Assembly: GCF_030532965.1 (NCBI RefSeq)
Contig: NZ_JAUNKC010000004.1
Span: forward strand, 62,001 to 126,000
Source of the DNA: Corynebacterium sp.
GTDB lineage: Bacteria > Actinomycetota > Actinomycetes > Mycobacteriales > Mycobacteriaceae
Direction: 5' to 3'
Length of the DNA: 64,000 nucleotides
Shown here: positions 1 to 10,073 of the stretch, piece by piece
Layout: each line of letters opens with the position of its first letter
How positions within the stretch are numbered: the first letter of the stretch is position 1
The notes under the pieces: generated by a model
Databases searched by the model: none
What the model was told of the DNA's origin: nothing
Seen by the model: the letters and a program-made list of their open reading frames with translations, nothing else
Made by a program: the position numbers and the translations under genes

Positions 1-140
1 GGCACTGTCACTGCAACGTCAACCTTGTCGTAGTATTCTTTCGGAAGAGCAAAAGCTAGTTTTTGTACAGTAGCTGTTGCTTCCAGATGGTTGAGATTCA
101 TTTTCCAGTTGCCAGCAATAAGTGGCTTACGAGCTGCCAT
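1..140 (-). CDS. tpiA: Triosephosphate isomerase, N-terminal part (cut by window edge)
   Basis: Glycolytic enzyme interconverting dihydroxyacetone phosphate and glyceraldehyde 3-phosphate in the cytoplasm. Only the first 46 codons are in the window. The reading from the ATG at 140 gives [15 protein letters not shown], the invariant TIM opening whose GNWKMN holds the substrate-binding Asn and catalytic Lys. The rest lies beyond position 1. It is the last visible gene of the gapA-pgk-tpiA series, 97 bp after pgk. A short hairpin stands between the two. Confidence 0.95.
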   Translation of the reverse strand, partial: MAARKPLIAGNWKMNLNHLEATATVQKLAFALPKEYYDKVDVAVTV

Positions 141-182
141 GTTAAGGCAAGTTCCTTTCTTTTAGAACTATATGATCCACCG

Positions 183-217
183 CTATGGATAACTAACCGT
201 TTTGTCCTTACCCATAG
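183..217 (-). terminator. Hairpin between pgk and tpiA
   Basis: Arms CTATGGATAA (183-192) and TTACCCATAG (208-217) pair with one mismatch around a 15-nt loop. No clear T-run follows on the minus strand, so it may be an mRNA-processing or partial-attenuation element, not a full terminator. Confidence 0.35.
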
Positions 218-237
218 CATGGACGGATCTTGGTGGT

Positions 238-1452
238 TTAGCTTTCGAGAACCTTCACGCCAGGCAGCTCTTTGCCTTCCAGGAATTCCAGGGAGGCGCC
301 GCCACCGGTTGAGATATGGCTGAAACCATCTTCGGGTAAGCCGAGCAGACGCACAGCGGCAGCGGAGTCGCCGCCGCCGACTACAGAGAACGCACCAGCG
401 GAGGTTGCTGCAATGATTGCTTCTGCGACACCACGGGTTCCAGACGAGAATGCTTCAAATTCGAACACACCCATAGGGCCGTTCCAGAAAACTGTTTTCG
501 CGGTCCCAAGAACCTCAGCGTACTTCTTGACGGTTTCGGGGCCTACATCCAAGGACATCCAGCCAGCAGGAATCTCGGCGAGGCTGACGACCTTATTTTC
601 CGCATCTGCAGCAAAGCCACTTGCGGCGATCAGGTCGACTGGGAGAACCAGTTTGTCGCCGAACTTTTCCAGCAATTCGGTGCATTTTTCGATTTGTTCT
701 TCTTGAAGCAGAGATTCCTGAACGTCAATGCCCTGGGCGGCAAGGAAGGTGTAGCACATGCCACCACCGATGATAACCTTGTCAGCTTTTTCTGCCAGTG
801 CTTCGATAACACCAAGTTTGTCTGACACCTTGGCACCGCCAAGAACGACGACGTATGGGCGAGCCGGGTTTTCTACCATCTTCTTCAAGACTTCGATTTC
901 TTTTTGCACCAAGCCACCTGCGTAATGTGGCAGACGTTTTGCCACATCGTAAACGGATGCTTGCGCCCGGTGGACGACACCAAAACCATCCGAAACGAAA
1001 GCACCATTTTCGGCGGCGAGTGCTACCAATTGATCTGCGAAAGCACCGCGTTCAGCTTCGTCTTTGGAGGTTTCGCGTGGATCGAACCGAACGTTTTCCA
1101 GCAGCAGAACGTCGCCGTCATTGAGTCCGTTTGCCCGTTCGTGGGCGTCTTCACCAACAACGTCGCCTGCCAGTGCTACGTATTGTCCTAGCGCTTCGGA
1201 GAGTGCTTCAGCTACAGGTGCCAGGGAGAATTTTTCGTTGACCTCCCCTTTGGGACGACCCAGGTGGGCCATGAGAATTACCCGGGCACCGGCTTCAGAC
1301 AGCGCTTTAATGGTGGGAAGCGAAGCCGTGATGCGTCCTGCGTCGGTGATTTCCCGATCGTCGTTGAGGGGGACATTGAAATCTGAACGTACGAGGACGT
1401 GACGGCCTTCAACACCTTCATTAATAAGATCTTGCAAAGTCTTGACAGACAT
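238..1452 (-). CDS. pgk: Phosphoglycerate kinase
   Basis: Cytoplasmic glycolytic kinase: 1,3-bisphosphoglycerate + ADP to 3-phosphoglycerate + ATP. The 404-residue length is normal for the family. The signature VRSDFNVPL is at residues 21-29. The hinge and nucleotide domain shows [10 protein letters not shown] and the C-terminal glycine-rich [10 protein letters not shown]. The ATG at 1452 has an AAAGGG ribosome-binding site. It lies 221 bp downstream of gapA, with a strong hairpin in the gap, so gapA and pgk may be transcribed at different levels. Confidence 0.97.
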   Translation of the reverse strand: MSVKTLQDLINEGVEGRHVLVRSDFNVPLNDDREITDAGRITASLPTIKALSEAGARVILMAHLGRPKGEVNEKFSLAPVAEALSEALGQYVALAGDVVGEDAHERANGLNDGDVLLLENVRFDPRETSKDEAERGAFADQLVALAAENGAFVSDGFGVVHRAQASVYDVAKRLPHYAGGLVQKEIEVLKKMVENPARPYVVVLGGAKVSDKLGVIEALAEKADKVIIGGGMCYTFLAAQGIDVQESLLQEEQIEKCTELLEKFGDKLVLPVDLIAASGFAADAENKVVSLAEIPAGWMSLDVGPETVKKYAEVLGTAKTVFWNGPMGVFEFEAFSSGTRGVAEAIIAATSAGAFSVVGGGDSAAAVRLLGLPEDGFSHISTGGGASLEFLEGKELPGVKVLES

Positions 1453-1555
1453 GTAGGTTGTACCCTTTCGCTAAGGACAATCAAATTCAGATCACACGCT
1501 CAAGTTGCCTTCATGGTTTCACGACAAAAGCGTGGTCCGTTATTTAGTGTATGCA

Positions 1556-1594
1556 AAAGTCCCGAGGTATTCGTGTGATATTCCTCGGGACTTT
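1556..1594 (-). terminator. Strong hairpin between gapA and pgk
   Basis: Perfect 12-bp arms AAAGTCCCGAGG (1556-1567) and CCTCGGGACTTT (1583-1594). On the minus strand a short T-run ends the second arm (ACTTTTGC). It lies after the gapA stop and before pgk, so it can act as a terminator or attenuator that leaves more gapA than pgk message, or as a 3'-end stabiliser of gapA mRNA. Confidence 0.7.
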
Positions 1595-1673
1595 CATCTA
1601 TGTTTCCCCACGAAGAGATACCATACGAATCAGCTGTGCTGCACGATTGTGGTACCTATCGTTGGGCATAATC

Positions 1674-2750
<1,077 letters not shown>

Positions 2751-2853
2751 TTATATCCGATTTTCTCGGCTCGCCTTCGTTCTCAAGTGTAGCCACCCAA
2801 TCCAAAACCTGCACTACCTACAGCGCAACTTTCCGGTTTTTGGGCGGTTACAC

Positions 2854-2869
2854 TGGGGCAAATGGGGGC
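2854..2869 (-). promoter_or_regulatory. Candidate RamA-type boxes upstream of gapA
   Basis: TGGGGC (2854-2859) and TGGGGGC (2863-2869) stand in tandem about 180 bp before gapA. RamA of C. glutamicum is known to bind tandem runs of four to six G (or C) flanked by defined bases and to regulate gapA. A further run of five C preceded by A lies at 2940-2946. The match is by sequence only. Confidence 0.35.
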
Positions 2870-2872
2870 AGT

Positions 2873-2887
2873 GTAGAAATTTTCTAC
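2873..2887. promoter_or_regulatory. Palindrome upstream of gapA
   Basis: GTAGAAA-T-TTTCTAC, perfect 7-bp arms around one base, about 200 bp before gapA and directly beside the G-rich boxes. It has the size of a dimeric repressor operator. I cannot assign the regulator; SugR, GlxR and GntR-type factors act on this promoter in relatives, but the sequence is not their consensus. Confidence 0.3.
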
Positions 2888-3136
2888 CGGTAAACTTGGT
2901 GGCCTGAACCGGAAAAGTGCCAGTTCAACCACGTTAACCACCCCCGTTTGGGAAGAGTTACCCACATCATGAAGGCAGTTTCCTATGTTTACTCGCCGCA
3001 CCAGCAAGCAGTTTGTGAATGTTGTCACAATAAGGTTTCCGGTTGTTTCTGCATCTCTTTTTTCAACTTGGGAAGACACCCTAATAAGACACACAACCAA
3101 ACACAAAGCAACATTTCCGCCTTGCGCCCATAGCCG

Positions 3137-3147
3137 CGTCGAAAAGC
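3137..3147. repeat. Dispersed 11-mer GCTTTTCGACG, first of at least 12 copies
   Basis: Exact copies found by eye start at 3137, 6274, 6329, 17750, 21632, 27479, 31186, 32690, 37560, 46534, 55701 and 62522. Those at 3137, 6329, 21632, 27479 and 46534 are in reverse orientation. In motif orientation the next base is C in 8 of 12. This copy forms the loop of a small hairpin (GCCGC...GCGGC, 3133-3150) downstream of whiA. Inside genes the word encodes either VEK or LFD depending on orientation and frame, so it is conserved as DNA and not as one peptide. Confidence 0.8.
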
Positions 3148-3180
3148 GGCCCCGTGATCAACCCGAGTGCGGAAGGATTA

Positions 3181-4167
3181 TTACACTTGGTCAAGCAGTT
3201 CGTCGGTCACGACGGCTTGAGTGTCTGGAATTCCCAATTCCTTGGCTCGTTTATCAGCCATCGACAGCAATCGTCGGATACGGCCAGCAACCGCATCTTT
3301 AGTCATTTGCGGATCAGCCAACCGACCTAGTTCTTCTAACGACGCCTGGCGGTGCTGCACCCGAAGCTGACCAGCTTCTGCGAGGTGGTCGGGTACATCG
3401 TCACCCAAAATAGTCATCGCCCGTTCCACCCGAGCCGCAGCCGCTACCGCTGCCCGAGCAGACCGCCGTAAGTTTGCATCATCGAAATTTGCCAGCCGAT
3501 TCCCACTCGGCCGGGACTCCCGCCGCAATCGGCGCTGATCCCACTGCAACCGGGTCGCATGTGCCCCCATGCGGGTGAGCAAAGCGCCGACGGCATCCCC
3601 ATCACGGATGCTAACTTTCTCGACTCCCCGCGATTCCTTTGTTTTCGCCGCGATTCCCAACCGGCGAGCGCACCCAACGAGCGCTAACGATGCTTCTTGT
3701 CCAGGACAGCTCACTTCCAATCCGCTGCTCCTACCTGGATCCCCCAGTTGCCCTGCTGCTAAGAATGCTCCCCGCCAGGCAGCTTCGGCGTCGATGACGG
3801 TGCCGCTGATTATTTGGGGTGGTAATCCTTTCACTTGGTGCCCGGATCGGGTCACGAGCCCAATTCTCCGGACGAGCTTGTCGGCATCGTCAGTAATCCG
3901 CAGTAAATACCGGGCTGCCTTTCTCGATGACGGAGCTCCCAATTCCAGCAGCGTCACGTCGTTGCCGAGCAATTCCTCAATGCTTTCTTTTAACCGCTGA
4001 GCTACCTCACGGAGCTCCAGTTCCACCTCAACCACCAGTTTGTTCGCAACGATATTAAATTCCCCGGCAAACCGAATCATCGCGGCTACTTCTGCGATGA
4101 TTGCCGTCTGTTTAGTTTGGGTTACTTTGCACAGCTCTTCTTTGACCTGAGTGGAAAGACTAGACAC
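3181..4167 (-). CDS. whiA: DNA-binding protein WhiA
   Basis: WhiA couples an N-terminal LAGLIDADG-like fold (about residues 1-210) to a C-terminal helix-turn-helix (about 230-328). In actinobacteria it controls division and septation genes. The C-terminal part contains the typical [20 protein letters not shown] stretch. The GTG start at 4167 has AAGGAA nine bases upstream, and 328 residues is the normal length. It belongs to the conserved rapZ-yvcK-whiA cluster transcribed toward gapA. A palindrome in its upstream region could be an operator. Confidence 0.96.
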   Translation of the reverse strand: MSSLSTQVKEELCKVTQTKQTAIIAEVAAMIRFAGEFNIVANKLVVEVELELREVAQRLKESIEELLGNDVTLLELGAPSSRKAARYLLRITDDADKLVRRIGLVTRSGHQVKGLPPQIISGTVIDAEAAWRGAFLAAGQLGDPGRSSGLEVSCPGQEASLALVGCARRLGIAAKTKESRGVEKVSIRDGDAVGALLTRMGAHATRLQWDQRRLRRESRPSGNRLANFDDANLRRSARAAVAAAARVERAMTILGDDVPDHLAEAGQLRVQHRQASLEELGRLADPQMTKDAVAGRIRRLLSMADKRAKELGIPDTQAVVTDELLDQV

Positions 4168-4263
4168 GGTTGCGAATTCCTTACAGTTGGGGGTTTATTC
4201 AGTATCGAACGGCCAATACTCCCAGTTGGGTTGTCTCATTCTAACGTTGCGACAATGCGTTTG

Positions 4264-4275
4264 TGTCGTACGACA
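4264..4275. promoter_or_regulatory. Palindrome TGTCGTACGACA upstream of whiA
   Basis: Perfect 12-bp palindrome in the 145-bp yvcK-whiA gap, about 100 bp before the whiA start, with further CGACA half-words on both sides (around 4250 and 4280). Possible operator of whiA; the binding factor is unknown. Confidence 0.3.
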
Positions 4276-4312
4276 GCACGACAACGGCTAAGTCGTTGAA
4301 ATGACGCCGAGT

Positions 4313-5317
4313 TTAACCAAAATACTCCTGTCGCAGCGCGGCGGCGAGTTTTTCCGGATCGTGCCGGGATGTATACACACCTCGTGAATCTTCTTCTCGC
4401 AAATCATGGAAGGCAATTCGCGCGCCGATATTCGCCGCGGCTCGTTCTAAATGCACCCGATCCGTTGCAATTGGTAGCGCACTTGAATCAGCAATCACCA
4501 CATCCGCCGCAAAATCCTTAGCATGTTGCTTGAGAATGTGTATGTGACGTTCTGCGGTGAAACCGGCTGTCTCGCCAGGTTCCGCATCCAGATTAAGAAC
4601 AACAACCCGCATCGCATCGACTGAATTGAGCGTGTCCACGATTCCTGGCACGAGCAAGTGCGGCAACACCGACGAAAACCACGAGCCTGGGCCGAGTGTA
4701 ATTAAATCCGCTTGCTGCAGGGCGGTAATTGCTTCGCCACAGGGCGTCGGATTGTCCGGAATGAGGCGAACCCGACGCACGTTTCCAACCGTGCTTGCAA
4801 CTGCTACCTGCCCGCGAACTTGTCGGATGATACGAGGGTCAGCATCAAGACCCGAAACATCCGCTTCAATGTCAAGGGGTTGTTCGCACAGCGGAAGTAC
4901 CCGCCCTTCGGCACGCAGCATTTTCGCCAATGCGTCAAGGGCGGCTACTTCGGATTGCAGCACCTCAAAAAGCCCCGCGATAAGCATATTCCCTACCGCG
5001 TGTCCGGCCAACGCACCGTAACCGCCATAGCGGTGCTGCAAAACTTTCTCCCACATACGTCCCTCGGAATCATGTGGCGCTAAAGCAGCGAGTGCCATCC
5101 TCAGGTCGCCGGGAGGAATTTGGCCGAGCTCTCGGCGGATTCGCCCCGATGAGCCGCCATCGTCGGCAACCGTGACAATTGCGGTAATTTGTTTTGGCGA
5201 TAAAACCCGTACTGCGCGCAGCGTCTGGAATAAGCCGTGCCCGCCCCCGAACGATGCCACTTTAATCGGGCTTGGGATTTTATTTTCGCGTGCAGGATCT
5301 ACAAATGAGTCGTTCAC
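4313..5317 (-). CDS. yvcK: Gluconeogenesis factor YvcK/GlmR family protein
   Basis: CofD-like Rossmann protein that binds UDP-N-acetylglucosamine and, in firmicutes and mycobacteria, adjusts carbon flow into peptidoglycan precursors (CuvA in mycobacteria). The N-terminus has the glycine-rich VASFGGGHGLFQTLRAVR and TVADDGGSSGRIRREL, both hallmark motifs. Length 334 residues is normal. It lies 15 bp after rapZ and 145 bp before whiA, so it is co-transcribed with rapZ. It is cytoplasmic with no membrane segment. Confidence 0.93.
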   Translation of the reverse strand: MNDSFVDPARENKIPSPIKVASFGGGHGLFQTLRAVRVLSPKQITAIVTVADDGGSSGRIRRELGQIPPGDLRMALAALAPHDSEGRMWEKVLQHRYGGYGALAGHAVGNMLIAGLFEVLQSEVAALDALAKMLRAEGRVLPLCEQPLDIEADVSGLDADPRIIRQVRGQVAVASTVGNVRRVRLIPDNPTPCGEAITALQQADLITLGPGSWFSSVLPHLLVPGIVDTLNSVDAMRVVVLNLDAEPGETAGFTAERHIHILKQHAKDFAADVVIADSSALPIATDRVHLERAAANIGARIAFHDLREEDSRGVYTSRHDPEKLAAALRQEYFG

Positions 5318-5332
5318 TTAAAACCTACCGAC

Positions 5333-6238
5333 TTAATGGCGATTGATGTCGCGGTGCGAAACTGTGACGTCTAGGTCATCGTGGCTGGCTAACCGTCGAC
5401 CGATTTCTTCAGCAATAGCGACTGAGCGGTGATGCCCGCCGGTGCAGCCGATCGAGACTGTGATAAATTTCTTCCCCTCGTGTTTAAAGCCATCGCGCAT
5501 GTCCATAAGCATGGTGTAGAAGTTATCCAGGAACTGCTGCGCAGATTCTTGGCCCAAGACGTAGTCCGAAACTGGCTTGTCTACCCCGCGGAATGGCCGC
5601 AGTTCAGGCACCCAGAATGGATTAGGCAAAAATCGAACGTCGACCATAATGTCGGTGTCTCGCGGGGTGCCGTGCTTGAACCCAAATGATTGCACGGTTA
5701 CGTGTTGTTGCTTTGCAGCGAGATTTTCAAAATTAGGTTCAATCGCACGGCGCAAATCGTGGATAGACAAGTCAGAGGTATCAATCACCACGTCTGCCGA
5801 TTCCTTGATGCTTGCTACCAATTCGCGTTCGCGCTCAATCCCGACCAATAATGTCCCAGATCCCTGGAGCGGATGCGTCCGACGCAGATTATCGAAGCGT
5901 TTAATGAGGACATCGTCCCGGGCGTCCATGAAAAGCACCAGTGGCTTTATGCCTTTCTCCCCAAGGATGGTGATCACGGCGTCGAGCCCGTAGGAGAAAT
6001 CCAGCGACCTCACATCCGAAACGAGCGCGACTTTGTCAACTGGTGATGAATCCGAGGCACATAATTCGAACAGTTCAACCGCTAGTTGCGGTGGCAAATT
6101 TTGTGAGACGTACCACCCCATGTCCTCCAACACGCGGGCAGCCGAGCTCAAGCCGGCACCGGACATTCCGGTGATTATCACAGGTGGGATTTCGGTGACT
6201 GGTTCGATGGAAACTGGTTCGGAGATCATGCCCGTCAT
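5333..6238 (-). CDS. rapZ: RNase adapter/nucleotide-binding protein RapZ (YvcJ family)
   Basis: P-loop protein that hydrolyses nucleotides; in enterobacteria it presents GlmZ/GlmY RNA to RNase E. The Walker A region is [22 protein letters not shown], with SAGL variation usual for actinobacteria. The C-terminal half has the conserved [19 protein letters not shown] prefer the ATG at 6238 (301 residues); a frame open to a TTG at 6292 would add 18 unconserved residues. Neither start has a strong ribosome-binding site. With the shorter start, a 100-bp gap to uvrC holds a perfect inverted repeat. Confidence 0.92.
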   Translation of the reverse strand: MTGMISEPVSIEPVTEIPPVIITGMSGAGLSSAARVLEDMGWYVSQNLPPQLAVELFELCASDSSPVDKVALVSDVRSLDFSYGLDAVITILGEKGIKPLVLFMDARDDVLIKRFDNLRRTHPLQGSGTLLVGIERERELVASIKESADVVIDTSDLSIHDLRRAIEPNFENLAAKQQHVTVQSFGFKHGTPRDTDIMVDVRFLPNPFWVPELRPFRGVDKPVSDYVLGQESAQQFLDNFYTMLMDMRDGFKHEGKKFITVSIGCTGGHHRSVAIAEEIGRRLASHDDLDVTVSHRDINRH

Positions 6239-6273
6239 TGTAGCGGGAACAGCTGACCGAGCACCTACTTTTT

Positions 6274-6339
6274 GCTTTTCGACGCCCCACAAGCGGTCAC
6301 GAGCACCTGTTGCCCGGTGGCAGCAGGGCGTCGAAAAGC
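6274..6339. repeat. Inverted pair of the 11-mer between uvrC and rapZ
   Basis: GCTTTTCGACGCCC (6274-6287) and GGGCGTCGAAAAGC (6326-6339) are perfect 14-bp inverted arms with a 38-nt spacer. The second arm touches the uvrC stop codon. In RNA the pair could close a long stem just after uvrC and act as a terminator or mRNA end, although no T-run follows. Both arms are copies of the word dispersed across the window. Confidence 0.7.
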
Positions 6340-8372
6340 TACGAGTGCAGGGTCTTGTAGACGGACTGGGCGAGTTTCTTGCCGAACCCGTCTACCGCCA
6401 TGATTTCTTCCACGCTGGCCTCCTTCAGCGCTTTGACGCTGCCGAAGTGCTTGACTAATGCTTGCTTGCGGTGCGTCCCAAGCCCGGAAACCTCGTCCAA
6501 AACACTGCGTTTCATGCGGCGCGAGCGCTGCTGGCGATGAAAACTGATGGCAAAGCGGTGTGCCTCGTCCCGAATGTGCTGGAATAAGAACAACGCCTGG
6601 GAATTGCGCGGCAGAATAACCGGGTACGGGTCATTCGGCAACCAGATTTCTTCCAATCGCTTCGCAATGCCCACCACCATAACGTCACCGATGGCTAATT
6701 CGTCGAGCACAGCTTGCGCCGCGTTGACCTGCGGTGCCCCACCATCAACGATGAAGAGCTGCGGTGGATATGCGAAATTCTTCGGTGCCTTCTCCACCGT
6801 CGGCTCATCAGAAAACTGCAGTTCAGCGTCGGTGTCGCTGTCGGGTAGCTGCTGGATATTATTCTTATACGCTTGAAACCGACGTCGAGTTATTTCGGCG
6901 ATGCTGGCCACATCGTTTGAATGACCATCACCGGCGGCTTCTTTGATTTTGTAGCGACGATAGTCTGATTTCTTTGGTAACCCATCTTCAAAAACAACCA
7001 GGGACGCGACTACATCGGTACCTTGGATGTGCGAAATATCGGTGCATTCCATGCGCAACGGCGCGTCATCCATTCCCAACGCATCCTGGATTTCCTGCAA
7101 CGCCGCAGACCTGGTTGTTAAATCCCCGACGCGTTTAAGCTTGTGTTGTTTGAGCGAATCTTCCGCATTGCGACGAACGGTCTCTAGCAGGGCGCGCTTA
7201 TCCCCTCGCTGAGGAACCCGAAGGGAAAGATGACTGTCCCGCAACGTTTCTAAAACCTCGCGAGTGTGGTCAATATCTGTCGGAGGAACCGAAACGAGGA
7301 TTTCTTTCGGTATTACCGATGCCGCGACATCACCACGCGCAGCGGTTGGTTCATACCCAGCGTAATTGTCCACACCACGCCGCATGATTGCCTTTTCTTC
7401 CGACGCTAACGTCTCGGTTTCGTGTTCCACTGCTTCCGAATAGAACTGAATGATGAAACTTTGAACCAGATCTTGAAGCTCGGACTCGGTATCATCACTG
7501 CGTTCTACAACCCAGCCGCGTTCGCCACAAACGCGCCCTGCCCGAATATGGAACATTTGGATCGCGGCTTCTAACGGGTCAGCCGCGATCGCTATGACAT
7601 CGGCGTCGGTGCCGTCGCCAAGAACGATCGACTGCTGTTCGGTGATCTTGGTTACCGCCGCGAGATCGTCACGAAGCCGCGCGGCCTTTTCGAAATCTAA
7701 TTTATCCGCGGCAGCAGTCATGTCTGCTTCCAGCTGCTTGGTAACCGTGTCGGTCTGGCCAGCCATAAACGAACAAAAACCCTCGACGATCTCGCGATGC
7801 TCCGCATCGGACACCTTTCCGATGCATGGCGCGCAACACTTGTCTATGTAGCCCAATAAACATGGGCGCCCCAAAGATTGATGGCGATTAAACACCCCGG
7901 TGCTACATGTCCGCATCGGGAAGACACGTGTCAGGAGATCGAGGGTCTCGCGTACCGCCCATGCATGGGAATACGGCCCAAAGTATCGGACACCTTTTCT
8001 CCGTGAACCACGGTAGAAAAACGCACGTGGAATTCGCTCACCGACCGAGACCGCCAATAACGGATAGGTTTTGTCGTCGCGATACTTGACGTTGAATTGC
8101 GGATCAAATTTTTTAATCCACGTGTACTCCAGCTGCAATGCTTCGACTTCACTGGCCACCACCGTCCATTCCACGGCGGAAGCGGTGGTCACCATTTGGC
8201 GGGTACGCGGATGCAGCTGGCTAAGGTCTTGGAAATAATTACTTAACCTGGCGCGAAGGTTTTTCGCCTTTCCTACATAAATGACCCGTTTATGATGGTC
8301 TCGAAATTTATAAACACCCGGCTCAGTGGGGATGGTGCCCGGAGCTGGCCGGTACGTACTAGGATCTGCCAC
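6339..8372 (-). CDS. uvrC: Excinuclease ABC subunit C
   Basis: Makes both incisions in nucleotide-excision repair with UvrA and UvrB. Domains in order: GIY-YIG nuclease (about 15-95; [20 protein letters not shown]), a Cys-rich patch, the UvrB-binding UVR motif ([14 protein letters not shown], about 210-225), an RNase H-like nuclease (about 380-550), and tandem helix-hairpin-helix at the end ([18 protein letters not shown] and [15 protein letters not shown]). The start is a GTG at 8372. It lies 9 bp after the PH-domain gene, so the two are probably one transcript. Confidence 0.97.
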   Translation of the reverse strand: MADPSTYRPAPGTIPTEPGVYKFRDHHKRVIYVGKAKNLRARLSNYFQDLSQLHPRTRQMVTTASAVEWTVVASEVEALQLEYTWIKKFDPQFNVKYRDDKTYPLLAVSVGERIPRAFFYRGSRRKGVRYFGPYSHAWAVRETLDLLTRVFPMRTCSTGVFNRHQSLGRPCLLGYIDKCCAPCIGKVSDAEHREIVEGFCSFMAGQTDTVTKQLEADMTAAADKLDFEKAARLRDDLAAVTKITEQQSIVLGDGTDADVIAIAADPLEAAIQMFHIRAGRVCGERGWVVERSDDTESELQDLVQSFIIQFYSEAVEHETETLASEEKAIMRRGVDNYAGYEPTAARGDVAASVIPKEILVSVPPTDIDHTREVLETLRDSHLSLRVPQRGDKRALLETVRRNAEDSLKQHKLKRVGDLTTRSAALQEIQDALGMDDAPLRMECTDISHIQGTDVVASLVVFEDGLPKKSDYRRYKIKEAAGDGHSNDVASIAEITRRRFQAYKNNIQQLPDSDTDAELQFSDEPTVEKAPKNFAYPPQLFIVDGGAPQVNAAQAVLDELAIGDVMVVGIAKRLEEIWLPNDPYPVILPRNSQALFLFQHIRDEAHRFAISFHRQQRSRRMKRSVLDEVSGLGTHRKQALVKHFGSVKALKEASVEEIMAVDGFGKKLAQSVYKTLHS

Positions 8373-8381
8373 GCACCAGTC

Positions 8382-8918
8382 CTAATCTTCTGGCATGTAT
8401 TTCGCCTCAAGCTCGCGGAACTTCTCCACAGCCGCGATACACTTCTCGCCGTCGGCAGCAATCATCGCCCACAACGGAACATATTCGAACTCGGGCAACT
8501 CCAGTCGTGCGACTCGAGCACCTTCAGGGAAATTCAATCCGTATATAACTAACCACGGATAGAACCGCGAACCAATGAAATTGCGAACGTCTACCCCGTC
8601 TTCGTTTACCCGTACCCGGGGTCGAGAAAGACCGATGAAAAATACTGCGGCGAATATCAAACCGACCAGGAAGTAACCCCATTGGTCGATGATGGTGACT
8701 GCAGCGCCGGTATCCCCTACCGCCACGATGAATGCGAGGAATGTATGAATCGCTATCGTAATCCCGGCCGCCAACCAGGCGTAAAGTTTCATCCGAGCCG
8801 AAGTAACCACTAATTCCCAAGGCTTCGTCGTTGTTAATGCGGCATCGGCTGCGACATAACTGTGCAGTTCAGCATCACTCAAAGTTTTTGGATTCTCGTT
8901 GTTCACGTTTTCTTCCAT
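8382..8918 (-). CDS. PH-domain membrane protein (CFP-6/TB6-like)
   Basis: Protein of 178 residues. After a charged N-terminus there are two hydrophobic segments (about 48-72 and 82-98), followed by a bacterial PH-like domain running from about 100 to 165 (RPRVRVNEDGVDVRNFIGSR ... WLVIYGLNF). This is the architecture of the actinobacterial 'low molecular weight antigen 6' family, whose function is unknown. It directly precedes uvrC in relatives too. In C. glutamicum the gene upstream of it is ribH; here it is rpe. Confidence 0.8.
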   Translation of the reverse strand: MEENVNNENPKTLSDAELHSYVAADAALTTTKPWELVVTSARMKLYAWLAAGITIAIHTFLAFIVAVGDTGAAVTIIDQWGYFLVGLIFAAVFFIGLSRPRVRVNEDGVDVRNFIGSRFYPWLVIYGLNFPEGARVARLELPEFEYVPLWAMIAADGEKCIAAVEKFRELEAKYMPED

Positions 8919-9049
8919 CTAGTTTTGGTACCAACTATTAGTCGCAGCCACCGCCCGAATAGTTCCCAGCGCATATCCGCGCCAAACTAACCAGCTTGTT
9001 TGTCGCAGTCTAGTACACCGCCATGAAGGGTGACGTATCCCGGTGAAAA

Positions 9050-9739
9050 TTAGTGGCTCAAGTGCGTCGTGGCAATCTCACGTAACTGTGCTACTGCGGA
9101 AGCCCGATCCGGTTGGCCAAAGATAGCTGACCCTGCCACAAAAGCATCACAACCTGCCTCTGCTGCAGCTCCAATGGTATCGGCTGAAATTCCACCGTCA
9201 ATTTCAATCAGTGTTGACAGGTTTTTCGAGTCGATTTCCGCCCGCAGCAACCGCACTTTCTCCAACATTTCCGGCATGAATTTCTGCCCCCCGAAACCAG
9301 GTTCGACGCTCATAACAAGCACCACATCGAACTCAGAAAGTTGCGGCAGATATGGTTTAATTGGGGTTCCAGGACGCAGTGAAAACCCAGCCCACACGCC
9401 CTTGGATCGAAGATACCGAGCCAGTGCAACTGGGTTTTCTGTGGCTTCCACGTGGAAAATGATGCAATCAGCACCCGCGGCAATGTAATTATCGACCCAC
9501 TTTTCCGGATTTTCGATCATCAGGTGAACATCAAGGTGCTGCTCGGTGACACGATTAACCGCTGCGGTAACGTCGGCGCCGAACGAAAGGTTCGGCACGA
9601 AGTGTCCATCCATCACATCGACATGAATCCAATCAGCTGTGTCAACTGTATGCACCTCCGCGCCGAGATTGGCGAAGTCAGCGGCGAGAATGGAAGGAGA
9701 AATGATGGGGCGAGAAACGGCGAGAGACATGGTACTCAT
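9050..9739 (-). CDS. rpe: Ribulose-phosphate 3-epimerase
   Basis: Pentose-phosphate enzyme interconverting ribulose 5-phosphate and xylulose 5-phosphate. The opening IISPSILAADFANLG, the metal-binding HVDVMDGHFVPN, HLMIENP, VLVMSVEPGFGGQKF and IDGGISADT are all present. The preferred start is the ATG at 9739 (229 residues, AGGATAG just upstream). The ATG at 9730 is a close alternative, and the frame is open back to 9853. It is separated from its usual partner rsmB by a divergent SUKH gene, so it must have its own promoter here. Confidence 0.95.
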   Translation of the reverse strand: MSTMSLAVSRPIISPSILAADFANLGAEVHTVDTADWIHVDVMDGHFVPNLSFGADVTAAVNRVTEQHLDVHLMIENPEKWVDNYIAAGADCIIFHVEATENPVALARYLRSKGVWAGFSLRPGTPIKPYLPQLSEFDVVLVMSVEPGFGGQKFMPEMLEKVRLLRAEIDSKNLSTLIEIDGGISADTIGAAAEAGCDAFVAGSAIFGQPDRASAVAQLREIATTHLSH

Positions 9740-10073
9740 TCTATCCTGCATTCTGTCGCCACAAAACCAATCGATTCCCTGTAGTTGTGCGCTTCGAGGC
9801 TCATGAAAGTTTCCATTGCGGAATCCAGACACCTGTGGTGAATTGGTTTTCAACTGTGGTTCTAGGTTTCCTATATAACTTCACCGGCTTTACCTATCAA
9901 ATGTGCTCCGAATGTGACCTAAACTAAGGTACGATCACTGTTTAGAAATTAAGGCGTAATTGATACCTCATTTCTTTAACCGACTCCCCAACTCGTGCGG
10001 GCATTGCCGAAAAGTAGTGTGGCATTGATTATTCATTGGTGTGATATTTCCGAAATGAAAGGTGGCATCCAGG
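9740..10073. other. 334-bp divergent promoter region rpe / SUKH gene
   Basis: No gene seen. It is AT-richer than its surroundings (around 9860-9980) and must hold the divergent promoters of rpe (minus) and the SUKH gene (plus). AAAGGTGG at 10058-10065 is the likely ribosome-binding site for the plus gene. I cannot name a -35/-10 pair with confidence. Confidence 0.5.

Noticed and set aside
2783..3106. 107-codon minus frame in the gapA upstream region
   Set aside because: No ribosome-binding site, ends in the gapA promoter, and overlaps candidate operators.
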